From contig OZ018333.1 in the NCBI GenBank assembly GCA_963969495.1, positions 92,346,207 to 92,410,206 on the forward strand: a stretch of DNA of 64,000 nucleotides. The letters are read 5' to 3'. The notes under the pieces are model-generated. The model saw nothing but the letters and a program-made list of their open reading frames with translations. It was not told the origin of the DNA and did not search any database. How positions within the stretch are numbered: the first letter of the stretch is position 1; the number at the start of each line of letters is the position of its first letter. The translations under genes were made by a program, and so were the position numbers. Shown piece by piece: positions 11,011 to 23,519 of the stretch. This DNA comes from Ceratothoa steindachneri. Its lineage: Eukaryota > Arthropoda > Malacostraca > Isopoda > Cymothoidae.

Positions 11011-14000
11011 GTTCACTTCGTCGTTATTTTCATTACACCTTTTTTGGCAAATTAATTGTATTTTTTATTTAATTAGGTAATTTTGTAGACTTGACAGAAT
11101 CTCTGCAGATGTGTGATGTTAAATACCGTAAAATTTGAATTCTAAAAGTCTAGTTGTATGGTGAAGATGGAATGTTGGTTCCTGAATGTGAGATGGTACA
11201 AGATCGATGTTTGATTCTTTTGTTGCTCTGTGAGAGAGGAAACAATTTAAAGTTTGTGGTAAAGTATTTAAAAGGACGTTAGTAATGGTGTTGAATGGTG
11301 TAATTTTGCAATAAATGGCGCAGAATTTGCATGTGTGAAAGAAAACTAATAAACTGGATTGTGGTAGGAATTTATCTAAACTAAAGGATATCGTAACTCT
11401 ACTGGAGGATTCATGGAGGGATAGATTTATTCTGTTGGTGGTGTGTAGGAGTGTTTCAATATCAATTGTAATGTTCGGAAGGGAAAGTGCAATCCAGAGT
11501 AAGAAAAATCAATTGTGAGGAGGATTATAATACTCGTTTCTCTTAATACTCGAACAGTGTACAAATGATCACTGTCTAAATGAGATGAATGTATGAAGTG
11601 AAGTAGAGATCTGAGAAAGTTTGGAGTTTCAAAGAGAGCGACCGAGTGTACATCTTAAGCCCGCAATTGAAGACTAGGAATCTCGGAAGTCCTTTTATAC
11701 ACTCATCAGAATGAAAAGCCAATTTAAATTTAATGACAAAGTGGAATAGAGCAAAGGTTTAAAGTTGAAATGGACAAAATGGCGTAATAATTAAATCACT
11801 GCTGTAGTGCAAGCACCTGACTAAATTAGAGAGGACGATGAGATAAAATACAATCGGGTGTTAAGGAAAATACCCCCACCTATTATCCTTTGGTTGTGTT
11901 TTATTTAGCCTCGACGCTTGAGAGCTGTGAGGAAACAAGGCCTGAATGGATGCGATTTCCGCTTAAGTGATGGTGGATCTTCACACTATTTCAACCCAAT
12001 ACCGCTTCTATCCTATAAAAAGGACAGCCAAACAGACATTTACGTTCATCCAGTTGCTGTCTTATAAATAGGACCCTTGATATTCCTTCATACAGGGTGA
12101 CTAGCAAAAATGCGTCTGCTTTTGAACATCCATCTCACCTTAGTTAAGAGTGATGAAATGGAAAGTATTCGAAGGAGGGAAGGAATAATGAGACGGATTC
12201 AAAAAGGTGTTTTCTTATCAAGCTCTCTTTTTACCGACAGGGCTCACCATATTGGAAGGTTTGGATGCCTTTGTAGGATAAGTTGTCATAGCAACGAGGG
12301 TCGGTTTCTTTATCTCTAAAGAACCAAAAAATAAATCCTTATTTCTGAGGGTTGATTTTCGTCTGTTGAGACAACTTCCTTTCCTCCAAATTAGGGAGAC
12401 CTTTCGCGAGGGGGAGGCGGAAATATTCAGTGGCTCTCCCTCTTTTTAAGCCCACCTTCATGGGGAGAGGAGGAATGGGTGTTAAGGGAGTCAATCAATC
12501 TCCCTTTTAATCCATCGACGCAGAAATCAATTGACATCGTTTTTGCAAAGGAAGAAACGTGAAATAATTCTGAGGAGTCGACCATTTTTGTGTGTGTCGA
12601 TCGGTCGAATTTTGTATGTTTATTTAGCCTTAAAAAATGGCCATTCCTCCATTTATTTGTTGTTGTTAGGGGTTCGGGTACTACCAAGCCCCATTCTCAA
12701 CATAAATTCCATAAAAAAGGGAATTAATTATCACGTTAAGTAATTAGCCCATCATTAGCTCTAATTAAGTTAATTAGCTGTGGACACAGATAGAATGTTC
12801 TCCCCAACTCTCATTTAAGCCAATGCATGTGTTTATTATTGTCAAATCTTTATCATTTATTTTTATCAGTAATTAAAATTAAATTTCTGGTCCAAATATT
12901 CTTTGGACGATTTGAGGCCGCTTAGAAATTTAATGGCCCGCTTCTTTCGAATTCAATATTGTTGGCACGGTATAAAAGTCTGAGTGCACGCCATCCTCAC
13001 ATTCTCAGAGAAATTTATGTCAAGAAGGTTGTGGATGTGAAACCGGTATTTTGTCAGTTAGAAAAATCTTTACTTTTAACCATTTCGATATTAATAATTT
13101 AACCTCGAAAGAAAAATGAAACTAAATTACTTTAAAACTCGCATCTTTTTTCATCAGAGCCAAAGAACATTTCTTCAAGTGTTGTTTTGGGCCGTAATGA
13201 AGACAAACGTCGGTTTCTTGGAATTTTCCATCGATTAATTTCTTTTTTCTTCCTGCAATTTTTTTTTCTTAATTTCGTTAACAATGACCATTTCTAAAGA
13301 ACCTGCCTAATTATTTTTGTTTTGTGCCAAAGGATTTCTTTGTGCTGAGGATTGCTACAAGAGAAAAAATCTACAGCGAACGACTGGTGCAATGTTTTCG
13401 TTAATTTCTCTAATGAGGACCCATTTTAGGGTTTGGGATTCATTGCGTTCGACGATTTGAAACCTGACATCCGAATCATGCGTAGAATGAAGCTCTCTCT
13501 ATTTGTCTGCGCATGAGGATATTTCTCGTGCAAGGGTGGTGGCCCTCTCACTTTCTTCTGAAAGCAACTCGTAGGGACAAGGAATGGTACGCAAGAGCCC
13601 CAAAACCAACAAACCAAGGTCAAGGAGTGTTGTTCCTTACGTTTTATATCATGATTGGTCAGTGTTGTAGGTCTCAAACGACACCTAAACTACCACACGG
13701 AAACCTCCATACTTAAGTAAAGAGTGTCATAAGAGTGAACTATGTAATATCATGGACGATAACTTGCTTGAGGAGGAAGTGTGTTTGTCCATCACGTGTT
13801 GAGATGACTAAAGCAGACGTGAAAAAGAATGTTTCCTTGATAAGGAAGCATCCGCATTCTAAACAAGCCAGCTATCGAATGTCCAAATTTGTTAAGGTGT
13901 TAAGTAGTTCGTAAGAAGGTTCAGGTAGCAGATTTATTCGATACCAAACATCGATTAATGACGAGAATATGAAAATACCCTGAAATATATTAAATTTAAA

Positions 14001-14399
14001 TATATTAAACTTAAAATAATTAAATATAGTTGAAAGAATTAAGGAGTTTCCTCTGACATAACATCAAAAGTAGTTTCACACATTTGAAGCGAAGGTTTAC
14101 GATTTCATCAATGTCAAAATATTATTTCAAACGTATCTAAAGGATTTGAACGGTGTGGCAAACGCAAGAGAGATTCTGGTTCCTCTTCTCTCAGTTAGTG
14201 GAAAATGTGTTATGTTCTGCGTTCTATTTTAAGTTAGGAACAATTGTAACCTTGTTTCAAAGCCCCTGATATCAGTGGATCCTGACAGGCTCAAACTAGA
14301 TTGAGACAACCCTGGCTTTATTCTACCTTGGGTAATCGCCGACCAGCTTTCGTCCATTCGTCTCTGGTTGGGTATGGGAGGTAGGGGTGAGGGTGGGTC
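11011..14399. other. No gene seen; G/A-skewed then AT-rich sequence
   Basis: From about 11,150 to 11,850 the plus strand is G/A-rich, similar in style to 3,000-3,350 and 46,600-47,400, and may be a very decayed LINE. The remainder is AT-rich. Frames of up to 86 codons occur (12,427-12,687, 13,426-13,677) but none has a recognisable domain, and opposite-strand frames overlap them. Confidence 0.4.
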
Positions 14400-16400
14400 T
14401 GTTTGAGTCACCCTTCCCTCTTGGTTCCAGCTTGGGGGGGTTTAACATACCAGCCTTCCCCTTTTCTCTTTCTAATACCCCCTCCCCCAGCTTCTTGCCC
14501 TCATCTATATGCTACGCAGCGCAAGGGGATTTCATGTGGCACCAGGGGGGGGGGGAGCTCGTATACCCTTCTTGACCCAACACCAGCTGTTTCTTCTCTC
14601 AGGCTCACTATGATGGAAGATCCATCATTATATATCTTCTACACATCTTCACTTTCCGGTGGGGGGATTACGTGCCCTACAGCCCCAATGCCTGCAGCTG
14701 CGTTCCCTACCGACCCCACTGAATACAGGAGAATCCATGACTCTATATCTTCTTCCACGCTCAAACCACCTTGGCTCACTCTTTTACCTACACTGCCTCT
14801 CTCCTGACTCTTAGACCTTTTCTTCTTCTATATCATTTTCACACTCCACTTCACTTACAATCCCCCATGCAGTTTCCTTACACACTCACCACCCTCATTC
14901 ACTACATATTCTAGATACAACTTTGCACTCGTTAACCTCACGAACTCCACCCTCACATCCCAACCATTATCATTTTAGGTTTTAGCACTTTTAGCCCCCC
15001 CCCCCCACTAGACATACTCCGTTAAACGCATTGAACCAATTCCTCATTACTCTCACATTTCCTCTTTCACATTAGTACATCTCTTACTACTCCATCCATA
15101 TAAAATCTATCTAGCTGTTTAGTGTCTATATTATAGATAGACAGACATGAGACACTACCTAACCTTGCTGTACATCCTCCCACCAACACATACACTTGGC
15201 ACCCCACAGATATCAACTCACCTGCTCCGACCATTGTACTCATCTCTACTTGCTATAATACTTTCACACACTCTCACACTTTACTTCCCACGCAATACAC
15301 TCTCTCCAGCAGCTATAATGCTTCATTTCTACCTAAGCATTCAATTTATCCAGATTCATCTACTACACATACATTTTCTTTATGCCACTCATCTGGCACC
15401 CTCTAGTAAGGTCAGAAGTCACCGTCATCCATTTTAGCCGACATTAAAAACAGCAAAACAAAAAACACAAAACAAAACAATAAAAACAAAACAAAAGCAA
15501 ACTGAAACAAACAAAAGAAATAAAAATAAAAGAGAAGCAAAATAAAAGCAAAACAAGCCCAAAAAATAAAAATAAGGAACAAAATAAAACAAAAGAAAAC
15601 CAATAAAAAAAGCAAACAAAGGCAAAAAGAAAATCCGAAAATACAAAAAACAAACCATCAAAATAAAAAGAAAAGATAAACCAAGAAACAAAAAAGAAAA
15701 AACAAAACAAAAGAAATGTAAAGGAAACGAAACAAAAAAGAGAATACAAAAGAAAGAAAAAAAAAAAAAAGGGAAAAACAAGACATAAAGGTGAAAACAA
15801 AACAAAGAAAGACAAATAAATCAAAGGCAAAGGAAACCAAACCAAGACAAAAAACGAAGCAAAACCAGAAAGCTAATAGCAAAAAACAAAACAAAGAAAA
15901 TATACCAAAAGATAAACAAACAAAGCAAATCAAAACAAGAAAATGTCTTGTTGTTGCAGAAAGGGACTCATAGCAAAGAGTACTTCTCCCTTAACCTGCC
16001 ACACATTTTTCTTGCCTATATAACCGTGCAACCACACCATCAGATACTCCATCACTTTAAAATGCATTGCAACCAGACCCATTCCACTTCATCTACTCCA
16101 GCTGCATTTCTCACAGCTGACGTAACACAACAAACGTCATGCATACTTATCACAACCAGAACTTGGTAGAATAATTTAGTCTACCATCGAATCTACTCAT
16201 CTTCACATTCGCCGCTTCATCTCCCATACTAAGATTATATAACTCGTCCACGCACTTTCACTCTATACTTTTCATCCAATTGCCTTTCCTGGTATTTTTA
16301 CTCTCGCAATTATTCTATACATCTCAACAACTTCACTTCCTTCTCACTCATCTTCCTGTGTTCCAATCTTGATACTCATTCATCTTCCTTGCTTATGCTT
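14400..16400. repeat. C-rich skewed tract with A/C low-complexity core
   Basis: The plus strand is strongly depleted in G from about 14,400 to 16,400. At about 15,445-15,945 it becomes almost pure A with C and G (aaaacaaaac-type), giving long F/L-rich minus-strand frames (123, 133 and 91 codons) that are composition artefacts. Homopolymer runs of G near 14,546 and C near 14,996-15,007 are present. I recognise no protein domain on either strand. Confidence 0.6.
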
Positions 16401-17123
16401 TATTTATTACATGTCTTCTCGTCTGAATTCATCTCTTTCTTTCTTACCTTCTTAGTTGCGCCATTAATTATCTCCAATCGCGACTATTTATTGGTGTTGA
16501 TACATTACTAATGCTATTACTACTAATAATAATAAATATAAAATACTACTAATACTAAAGTTCACGCTTTGCGCTCAACGCATACATGCACGGACGGTCA
16601 CATAAAACCCATCTCTCTTCCCCAATCCGACATGTTAGGCAAATAAGCTTACCTCCCCTTATCTATCCTCACCTTCAGCCCCTATTAGCCCTACAATGGA
16701 AGAGGGTGGAGCGAAAATAAAAGGGCTAAAATATTTGGCTGATAAATCCAGCCAAATTGGGGCCGTTGGCCGCCATATTAAGACGACGCTTGCGGCATCT
16801 GGTGGCTGAAAATTCGAATTTTTTGCCGCCTTTGGATTCAAATTTCCCGCGAATATTTTGGAGCCATTTTTCGCGCCCTTAGAGATGGGTCGGGCGGCAA
16901 GAGCTAAAGGAGGAAGGAGGGGCACCCCTTCAGTGTCTCGGGGCTGCATAAGACATTATCTTGAGTTGCGGGAGCTAAATGAGGAAGGAGATGCACCCCT
17001 TTAGGGCCTCAGGGGGGCTTCAGGAGACATTATCTCGAGACCAGACCGTCAAATTGACCCGCTTAATATTAGGCAAATGAAACCGCGAGCAAAAGATGAC
17101 TTACACTATCCTAGAAAAGAACA

Positions 17124-17124
<1 letters not shown>
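16401..17124. other. No gene seen
   Basis: Short AT-rich stretch followed by a GC-richer patch at 16,650-17,040. The patch contains two related pieces (near 16,885-16,945 and 16,965-17,025) sharing gagctaaa(g/t)gaggaaggag and gcacccctt, a diverged tandem repeat of about 85 bp. A 96-codon minus-strand frame (16,659-16,949) crosses it; I do not recognise it. Confidence 0.4.

Positions 17125-17161
<37 letters not shown>
17125..17161. repeat. ATT trinucleotide microsatellite
   Basis: Twelve uninterrupted ATT units. Confidence 0.95.
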
Positions 17162-17694
17162 TTATATAAGCTTCAAATAGTAATTATTTTCCCTAAAAAT
17201 TGAAATTCTGTTAAAAAAAATGATAATGAAAGTTAAAGAAATGGCAAATTGTTACTAATCCTTTCTTATGGACCATACGCTCCCTTCGGTGGGTGCTCGG
17301 GTGGGGGTTGTTGGGGTGGCTTGGGGGCAAACAAGGCGTTGTTTGGACCTTTCGGAGACGAGCCACGGTTCCCGGTTCGATTCCATCCGGTGGTTCAGAT
17401 GAGAAGTCGAAAAGAGTTTTTCCTTTTCCCTTAGGCAAATACAATGACCAAAGTCATGCCCTTTTTACTATAAATTAATCATCTTCTTCATTTTCTGCTT
17501 CTTCCTCCTCTTCTTCATCTTCGTATTCTTCTTTCTCCCTTTCTTTTATTCGTTCCTTCCATTTCTTTTCTCTCTTCTTTTCTCTCTCTTTCATCTTCTC
17601 CTCCCCTTTCTTCTATTTCTTCTTCTTTCCCTCTTTCTTTTATTTCTTGTTCTCTCTGCTTTTCTTCTCCGTCTCCCGATGAATTATATAAATG

Positions 17695-17700
<6 letters not shown>

Positions 17701-17741
<41 letters not shown>
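17701..17741. repeat. TA dinucleotide microsatellite
   Basis: About 20 uninterrupted TA units, directly after a CT-rich tract at 17,480-17,690. Confidence 0.95.
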
Positions 17742-17745
<4 letters not shown>

Positions 17746-17989
17746 GTGTAATCGAAGATTTAATTGCCTATTTCGTTATTATTTTGCTTTTCCGTTTTCT
17801 GTCAGCCCGTACTATTTGAATAAAGCCCATCCCCCTCAGCTCATTTGCGTTTAAATGCTAATTTCATCAAAGTGGAAATTGGTCCCCAATTTGTGTATGA
17901 AGGTAAATGGGTGTAAATTGGCCTGGAACAAATATTGCAGGTATTGCTGAAGGTGAAATTGAAATTATTGCTCAATAAATTTTGAACTA

Positions 17990-18391
17990 CAAGGTGTCCC
18001 ACAAGACCCCATAAGTAGAGGGAAATCACATTTATTAGGATGACATCCAAAATTCCCTTCCCTCTTTTCTATGGGAGCGCGGTGATGGCGTGGAAGAACG
18101 AAAGATCAAAGCGAGGGCTTTAGTCCAAATGGGCAATTTGAGATATGGATGATTGAGTGTGTGGCAGGAAGATAGAGAAAGGAAGGACTGGGTAATAGGT
18201 TTCGACGGTGTGAAGAAGGGATTGAAAGTGTTTTCTGTATGGACATGTAAGAAGAATTTAGGCAAAAAGACTTGTAAAGAAGTTTCGTCTTGTGCGCAAG
18301 ACAATTATTTGTTTACAAAAAAAATGACAGACATGGAAGGAAGTTTTCTTAATAAATTTTCAAAATAAATGCAGATTTCTGGGACACCCAG
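17990..18391. mobile_element. 402-bp MITE with GGTGTCCCA inverted ends
   Basis: The left end is CAAGGTGTCCCACAAGACC and the right end read inward is CTGGGTGTCCCAGAAATCT. The dinucleotide TA flanks both ends (17,988-17,989 and 18,392-18,393), as expected for a Tc1/mariner target-site duplication. The CAGGGTGTCCCA style of end is known from mariner-related families. The interior has no transposase frame that I can recognise; the 89-codon minus-strand frame inside is probably spurious. It would need a transposase supplied in trans. Confidence 0.6.
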
Positions 18392-21300
18392 TAGAACAGA
18401 GGTTCTCAACCAGGAAAGAATCGAGCCGAAAGTTTGGCTAACTCAAACTTTTGGTAAGGCAGTATTTCTACATAATTCCACAAGGTATAATCTACAGCCA
18501 ATCCTAAATCGCTAAATGTAAGATTAAATTAAAAGTTTTCCTTATCTGTAAAATATCTCTTTCATAATTGTCTCATTATTATTTGTATCGTGTCCTGAGA
18601 GTCATTCTTGGAATGGGCAATCTTAACCGCAACCTCCATCCCTTTGGAATAAGGAACCGATCGTGGCAAAGTGGTTCTCGCTCTAATGGTATGGATAAGT
18701 TCAATAATGGGGTCCATGGAGGAGACATATTGAATAACCCTTTTTTGAACGCATTCGACCCCTTCCCCCACTCAGAAATTTTAGATGGTCTTAAAGGAAA
18801 ATAATTCAACAAAATCTCTACTTAAAGAGTTTTCGAGGCCGAATCAATGAACTTGGGAAAGACAAGGCAAACTGATTCTGTCATGAGGGCATTCAAATAA
18901 TGTTATATTTTGACTAAATTTTATTAATAAATTTTATTTATAAATTTTGTTAGAATCGGCCGAATAGTTTTGATGTTATTACCAAAAGAAAATAATTTCC
19001 GGGCTGCTCTTGGGAGGACCTTGCCAATTATATCATTCGAAGGAGAATGTAAAACAACATAAGGGTTTCAAATTTCGTTAGAATCTTCCTAATAGTTACA
19101 ATGTTATTACCAAAACACAAAAAGCAAAATGAGGACCGACCGACCGATCGATATAATGAGATATAGAGTCGCACGCGGCCACAAATCCCTAACCTCCCTA
19201 AATATTGGTAGCGCCGGTAAAATTCTTACACTTCGATCTCATTTTGTTGCCAGACGTAAGATGTTATACAAATGAACCCCTTTACAATGACGATGAACAG
19301 CTTAATGGATGACGGAGTTCCTAATTTGAAAGGATAACATTATGAGTCAAGAGGTCAGTCTTGCGTCTACATGAAAATTAATTTCTAAAAATAATGAAGG
19401 AAAAAAGCGGAACCATGTTGACAAAAATCTCACAACTTTATTTATAAACTGTGAAATGAATCGATATACATATTGTTAGCGCACGAAATATGTTATTAAT
19501 ATTAATTTAATTAAGTTATTAGTATTATCACAAATAATTGTAGCAATTTATACAATATTACTCACCAAATGTTGCTTCAGTGAGGTCTTACAACAAAATG
19601 TCAACTCATGTTTAGTGTCTCATTTGGTAACCGTGGATCAAGTTGTCATTCTTCATTAGTTTTATTTCTTCCTATTAGTTTTAATGCACTAGTAAGATCA
19701 ACAATATTCCAACTTATGCGCAACAGTGCCAGGAATGGTGACTTATATTATTTATAGTGTTCTTGATTTTTCTTATGTCATTTAACGTAATATGATGTAA
19801 AAAGACAATGAAGGATGACAATATGAACCATAGTTATCCGAGGGCGAACTTAGCAATATCCTTTGCGGCACACTAGTGCGGCCGAACGCTCATTGGAGAG
19901 TCACTTGCGTATGTGCGGCTTTATACTATCTTTTATAATATAGTTTACCTAGTAAATTAATTTTCTGAAAAAATAAAGAAACGTAATTTACAAATAAACT
20001 AAAATAAATAACTTATAATTGGCAGAAACCCAAGTTACACGAAAAAAAGGGTTTATAAACGAAGGAAGGTAGCGCACCGCGGCTTAACAGCCACGTACAC
20101 GGGCCTTCTCGTACGAGCATAGGTAACTTCCCCCCGTTTCCAGTTCCCACTTGAGGAGAGAGAGAGAGAGATAGACAGACGAACCTTCTCCTCGCTTCTT
20201 CAGGCAAGAGCCTTTACGTCTTCTTTCTCTTTTCGTCAAATGCGAACTTGTTTGGGATCGCAACTCTTCTCCAAATCGGGAGCTTACCAGACTCCACAAA
20301 TCTAGAGAAAAATAAAGCCCGTATGTTGAGACGCACTTCAGATCAGTCAAAAGAGGGAAGCCAGAACCATTGTATCCAAAGGTCGACGTGATGAGACGCC
20401 TGCAAATCTCAGACCTCCTACTCTTTAGCTGGTACACATGCTAATGATCGTCTGTATTCCATGATCAAAGCTAGCATCTAACCGCTTCACTCGTTTATTC
20501 ATCGTCGCGTGACTCTACTCGAAGCCTACTCCTCCATTACCTGCACTTTTCCATTATCTTGACTAAACTTAATTTTCTCAACACTTTCCCAAACTTTAAC
20601 ATACGGTGAAATCCTAATTATTTATTGGCATATAATTCCAGTGTTTTCTCAGTTCCTAAATTGAAGTGAATAAACTCATTGCATTTAAACCGATTTAGTT
20701 CTCAGTACCAATTTTCACTAAAGTGAACTCCTATTTTATGTCTTAATAAAAATATTTTGCATATTTAATTTATCCCTCATGGTACAGTAAAATAATATTT
20801 TATTATTATTCACTTCCATTGCATAAATGTTTTAAATATAATGTTATTATCTTTGTACATTAAAACTCATAGTTTGTAACAATTGTATAATTATGAATAT
20901 TTATATTTGAATATACATTGTGCAAGAAGAAGAAAATTGCTTAATTGTGAGGGTATTTTTAAATGTACATTTTAAAAATAATTATGTGAGGGTATGGTTA
21001 CTTTTTGCTATGGTAGTTAATAGCTCCTCTTGGGCACCAAACACTAATGAACATTACATTTATTGCATTTAACTTTCGTTATGATTTGAAATCTATCATC
21101 TCCATTTATCATCTTACACCTATTTCCTTTGCCCTCATTTACTGGCCAATGATTGAATTTGTGATGCTGGGGTGTTACAGTAGGTTGATTAGGTGACATA
21201 CTTTAGCTGCTTGAGGGGAGCTAGCATCCCTTAATCGCTTGAGCTCTTTATTTGTTGTGGACAAAGAATCAGTTAACTCAGTTTTGGAATTGTAAACACT

Positions 21301-21503
21301 CAAAATACTCTTTTCCTCTGACCACTGTCCTCTGTTTCCAGTTTGTTAACAAAACCAAGCCACGTAAGAACACAAATCCTTTAGGTGAAAATAAAAACCG
21401 CAAGTAATATTTCCTTGACCTAATCAGAGTTCTATACAATGTTTTTCACTCTGTTGAGAGCGAATTCTGTTGAAGCAGTGTCTTCTTCTTCGTCGTCAGC
21501 TTA
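18392..21503. other. No gene seen
   Basis: Mostly AT-rich sequence. A GC-richer patch at 20,050-20,440 includes a GA microsatellite near 20,157-20,171 and a 117-codon minus-strand frame that I do not recognise. Scattered TTAT-rich stretches at 18,900-19,000 and 20,560-21,000 look like neutral intergenic DNA. Confidence 0.4.
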
Positions 21504-21735
21504 TTAGCCCGTCTCTATACGGAGTCGCTGTTTTTGGTGAGCCGCTTCCAGCTCCTTCTGTCTCTTGCCATGTTGGTCTCCAGTCCCTTCTCCCTCATGT
21601 ATGCAGTCTCTCCATCTAATCTTGGGTCTTCCTCTCCTTCTCCTTCCCTGTACTTCCATCTCCAAAGCTCTTCTCTCGTCACTCTCTCCATCCCTCCTCA
21701 TTAAAGGTGTCCATACCATCTAAGTCTTGCTTCCT
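21504..21735 (-). pseudogene. LINE reverse-transcriptase C-terminal tail
   Basis: The minus strand encodes RLRWYGH just upstream of, and one frame off from, a frame containing RRDGESDERRALEMEVQG and RRRRGRPKIRWRDCI. The order RLRWYGHV - MRRDEE - GRRGRGRPK.RW.DC is the characteristic end of RTE/craniata-type LINE reverse transcriptases that are abundant in animals. The frame change and the absence of upstream RT motifs show it is a dead 3' fragment. Nothing else of the element is visible nearby. Confidence 0.7.
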
Positions 21736-23519
21736 GTGTCTTCTTCGAAATCTCTTTTTGAAAGTTCGGCCATGAGTGTTACACTGCTGAACCAGTTGTC
21801 AAAACAATGCCGGCAACCTTTAATGGGGGAATCAATTCAGCGAGTCTCAGAACCACATTACTACTTTTTACAATATCAGGAAGATGATGAGGTTGTATAC
21901 TCGATCCAGCATACACTTCAAAATCATCCACGATCCCTGTGGTCTCATCTAAGCTAAAACCCTTATACCCCCATTTTAGGGCAAGGTTTTAAGGATTGTA
22001 TTGCCTTAACCCACTGGGTTCCCTGAAGGGCATCAACTACTCACATACACAGTGATCATCAGCATTAATAATTCACGATCCGTGTTATTATGTCACGTAC
22101 ATTTCACCAATTTTCTTATCGAATTATGGGTAGACGAAATCAAGTCACGCAGTTGTAATCTGAATGGGATTTTTTACTTTTAGATTGCCTTTATCTCATG
22201 CTCCCGTCCCTAATTTAGCTAAAATAACTACTATAGGCACCAACAATATTAGAAAAAGGATGAAAAATATCGAAATAAAAAGTATACTTTAATACAGAGT
22301 AAAATTGACTGCTGACAAAACACAGATGAGCGAAACAATGTGAACATAAATTATTTTCTTGCACCGAGATATGAGTTCGGGGAAGGTTGATACGATAAAG
22401 ATTTTAACCCATATGAAAATGTGAGGTTTAGGGAAATTGAAACTTCCCTGCAGAATAAATTATAATTAATGTAAAATATTATGTCATCCCATTTGTAATG
22501 CGGCATGTTTATAATTAATTTATGGATAGAAATCCAATAACCCTTTGAAGTTATTTATATTTAAATGTGTTTATTTGCGGTTAGTATCGCGATTGGATCG
22601 CTTCCTCACAGTGCATCGGGCGAACCTAGGTCGTTTGAAGGTCGCTATTCATTGCTATACTAACCTAATACCAATACTGAGTATATTGCAGTTTTCCTTA
22701 CGATTGTACGTATTTATTTATCAATTCAATAAGTAATACAATTTATACCAGTTTCTACTACTAGTATTCATCTTACTACTCACCTTTTTTGAGTACTATG
22801 TAAAAATCGTGTGATTTGGAGTCAAAATATTTCTTTAAAGCTGTTTCAACCTCTTTAATGAATTCCTAAAAATTCCTCTGAAGGCAAAATTTGGGTGAGT
22901 ATAAAAAAGAACTCAGTTCCCATACGAAATTTGCAATCTTTTGTGTGGGATCTCTTATGACATGTTATCTTATCGATTAATGCTGGCCTTTTTTTCTTTA
23001 ATACTGCATCTAATTGTTCTAACTGAGTACAGTAAACCTATATGCTGAGAGGCTGATTTAGGTTAAGAGGTTCAAAATTGATTATGCCATTCATATTCTA
23101 CGCAAAATAGGGGATTCTTACGTGGATGATGTCTTTGTTTTAGTTGGGGTATTGGTGTATCCTCATGACTAATCCAATGTGTGGAACGTTCAATATTATT
23201 GTATATAACCTTTATTCCGTCTACTGTACCAATCCTACTCAAAATGGTTTACTATTTATTGGAGAGAGGATGGATGAACAAAGTTAGATTCTTCGTCGCA
23301 AGTGTATATATATCTGAGAGGTGACGAAAAATGTATTGTACCCAATCGAGAAACTTTGCCTATCTCCTTTAAATGGCGATGTACAGTGGAATGGGTTTAA
23401 CGGAGGCTTCAGCCAATTGTTCAACAGTTGAGATTGGATTTTCTTCAACTTTTAATTTTTAAAGCTTTTGATTGAATTCCACTTGTCTTACTGAACGGAG
23501 ATCATCTTTGTCACTAACG
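21736..23519. other. No gene seen
   Basis: AT-rich sequence. The 76-codon plus-strand frame at 21,727-21,957 adjoins the RT tail and has no recognisable content. Confidence 0.4.

Noticed and set aside
15412..15933. Overlapping minus-strand frames of 67-133 codons rich in Phe and Leu
   Set aside because: They arise from an A/C low-complexity tract that lacks stop codons on the opposite strand; no domain pattern.
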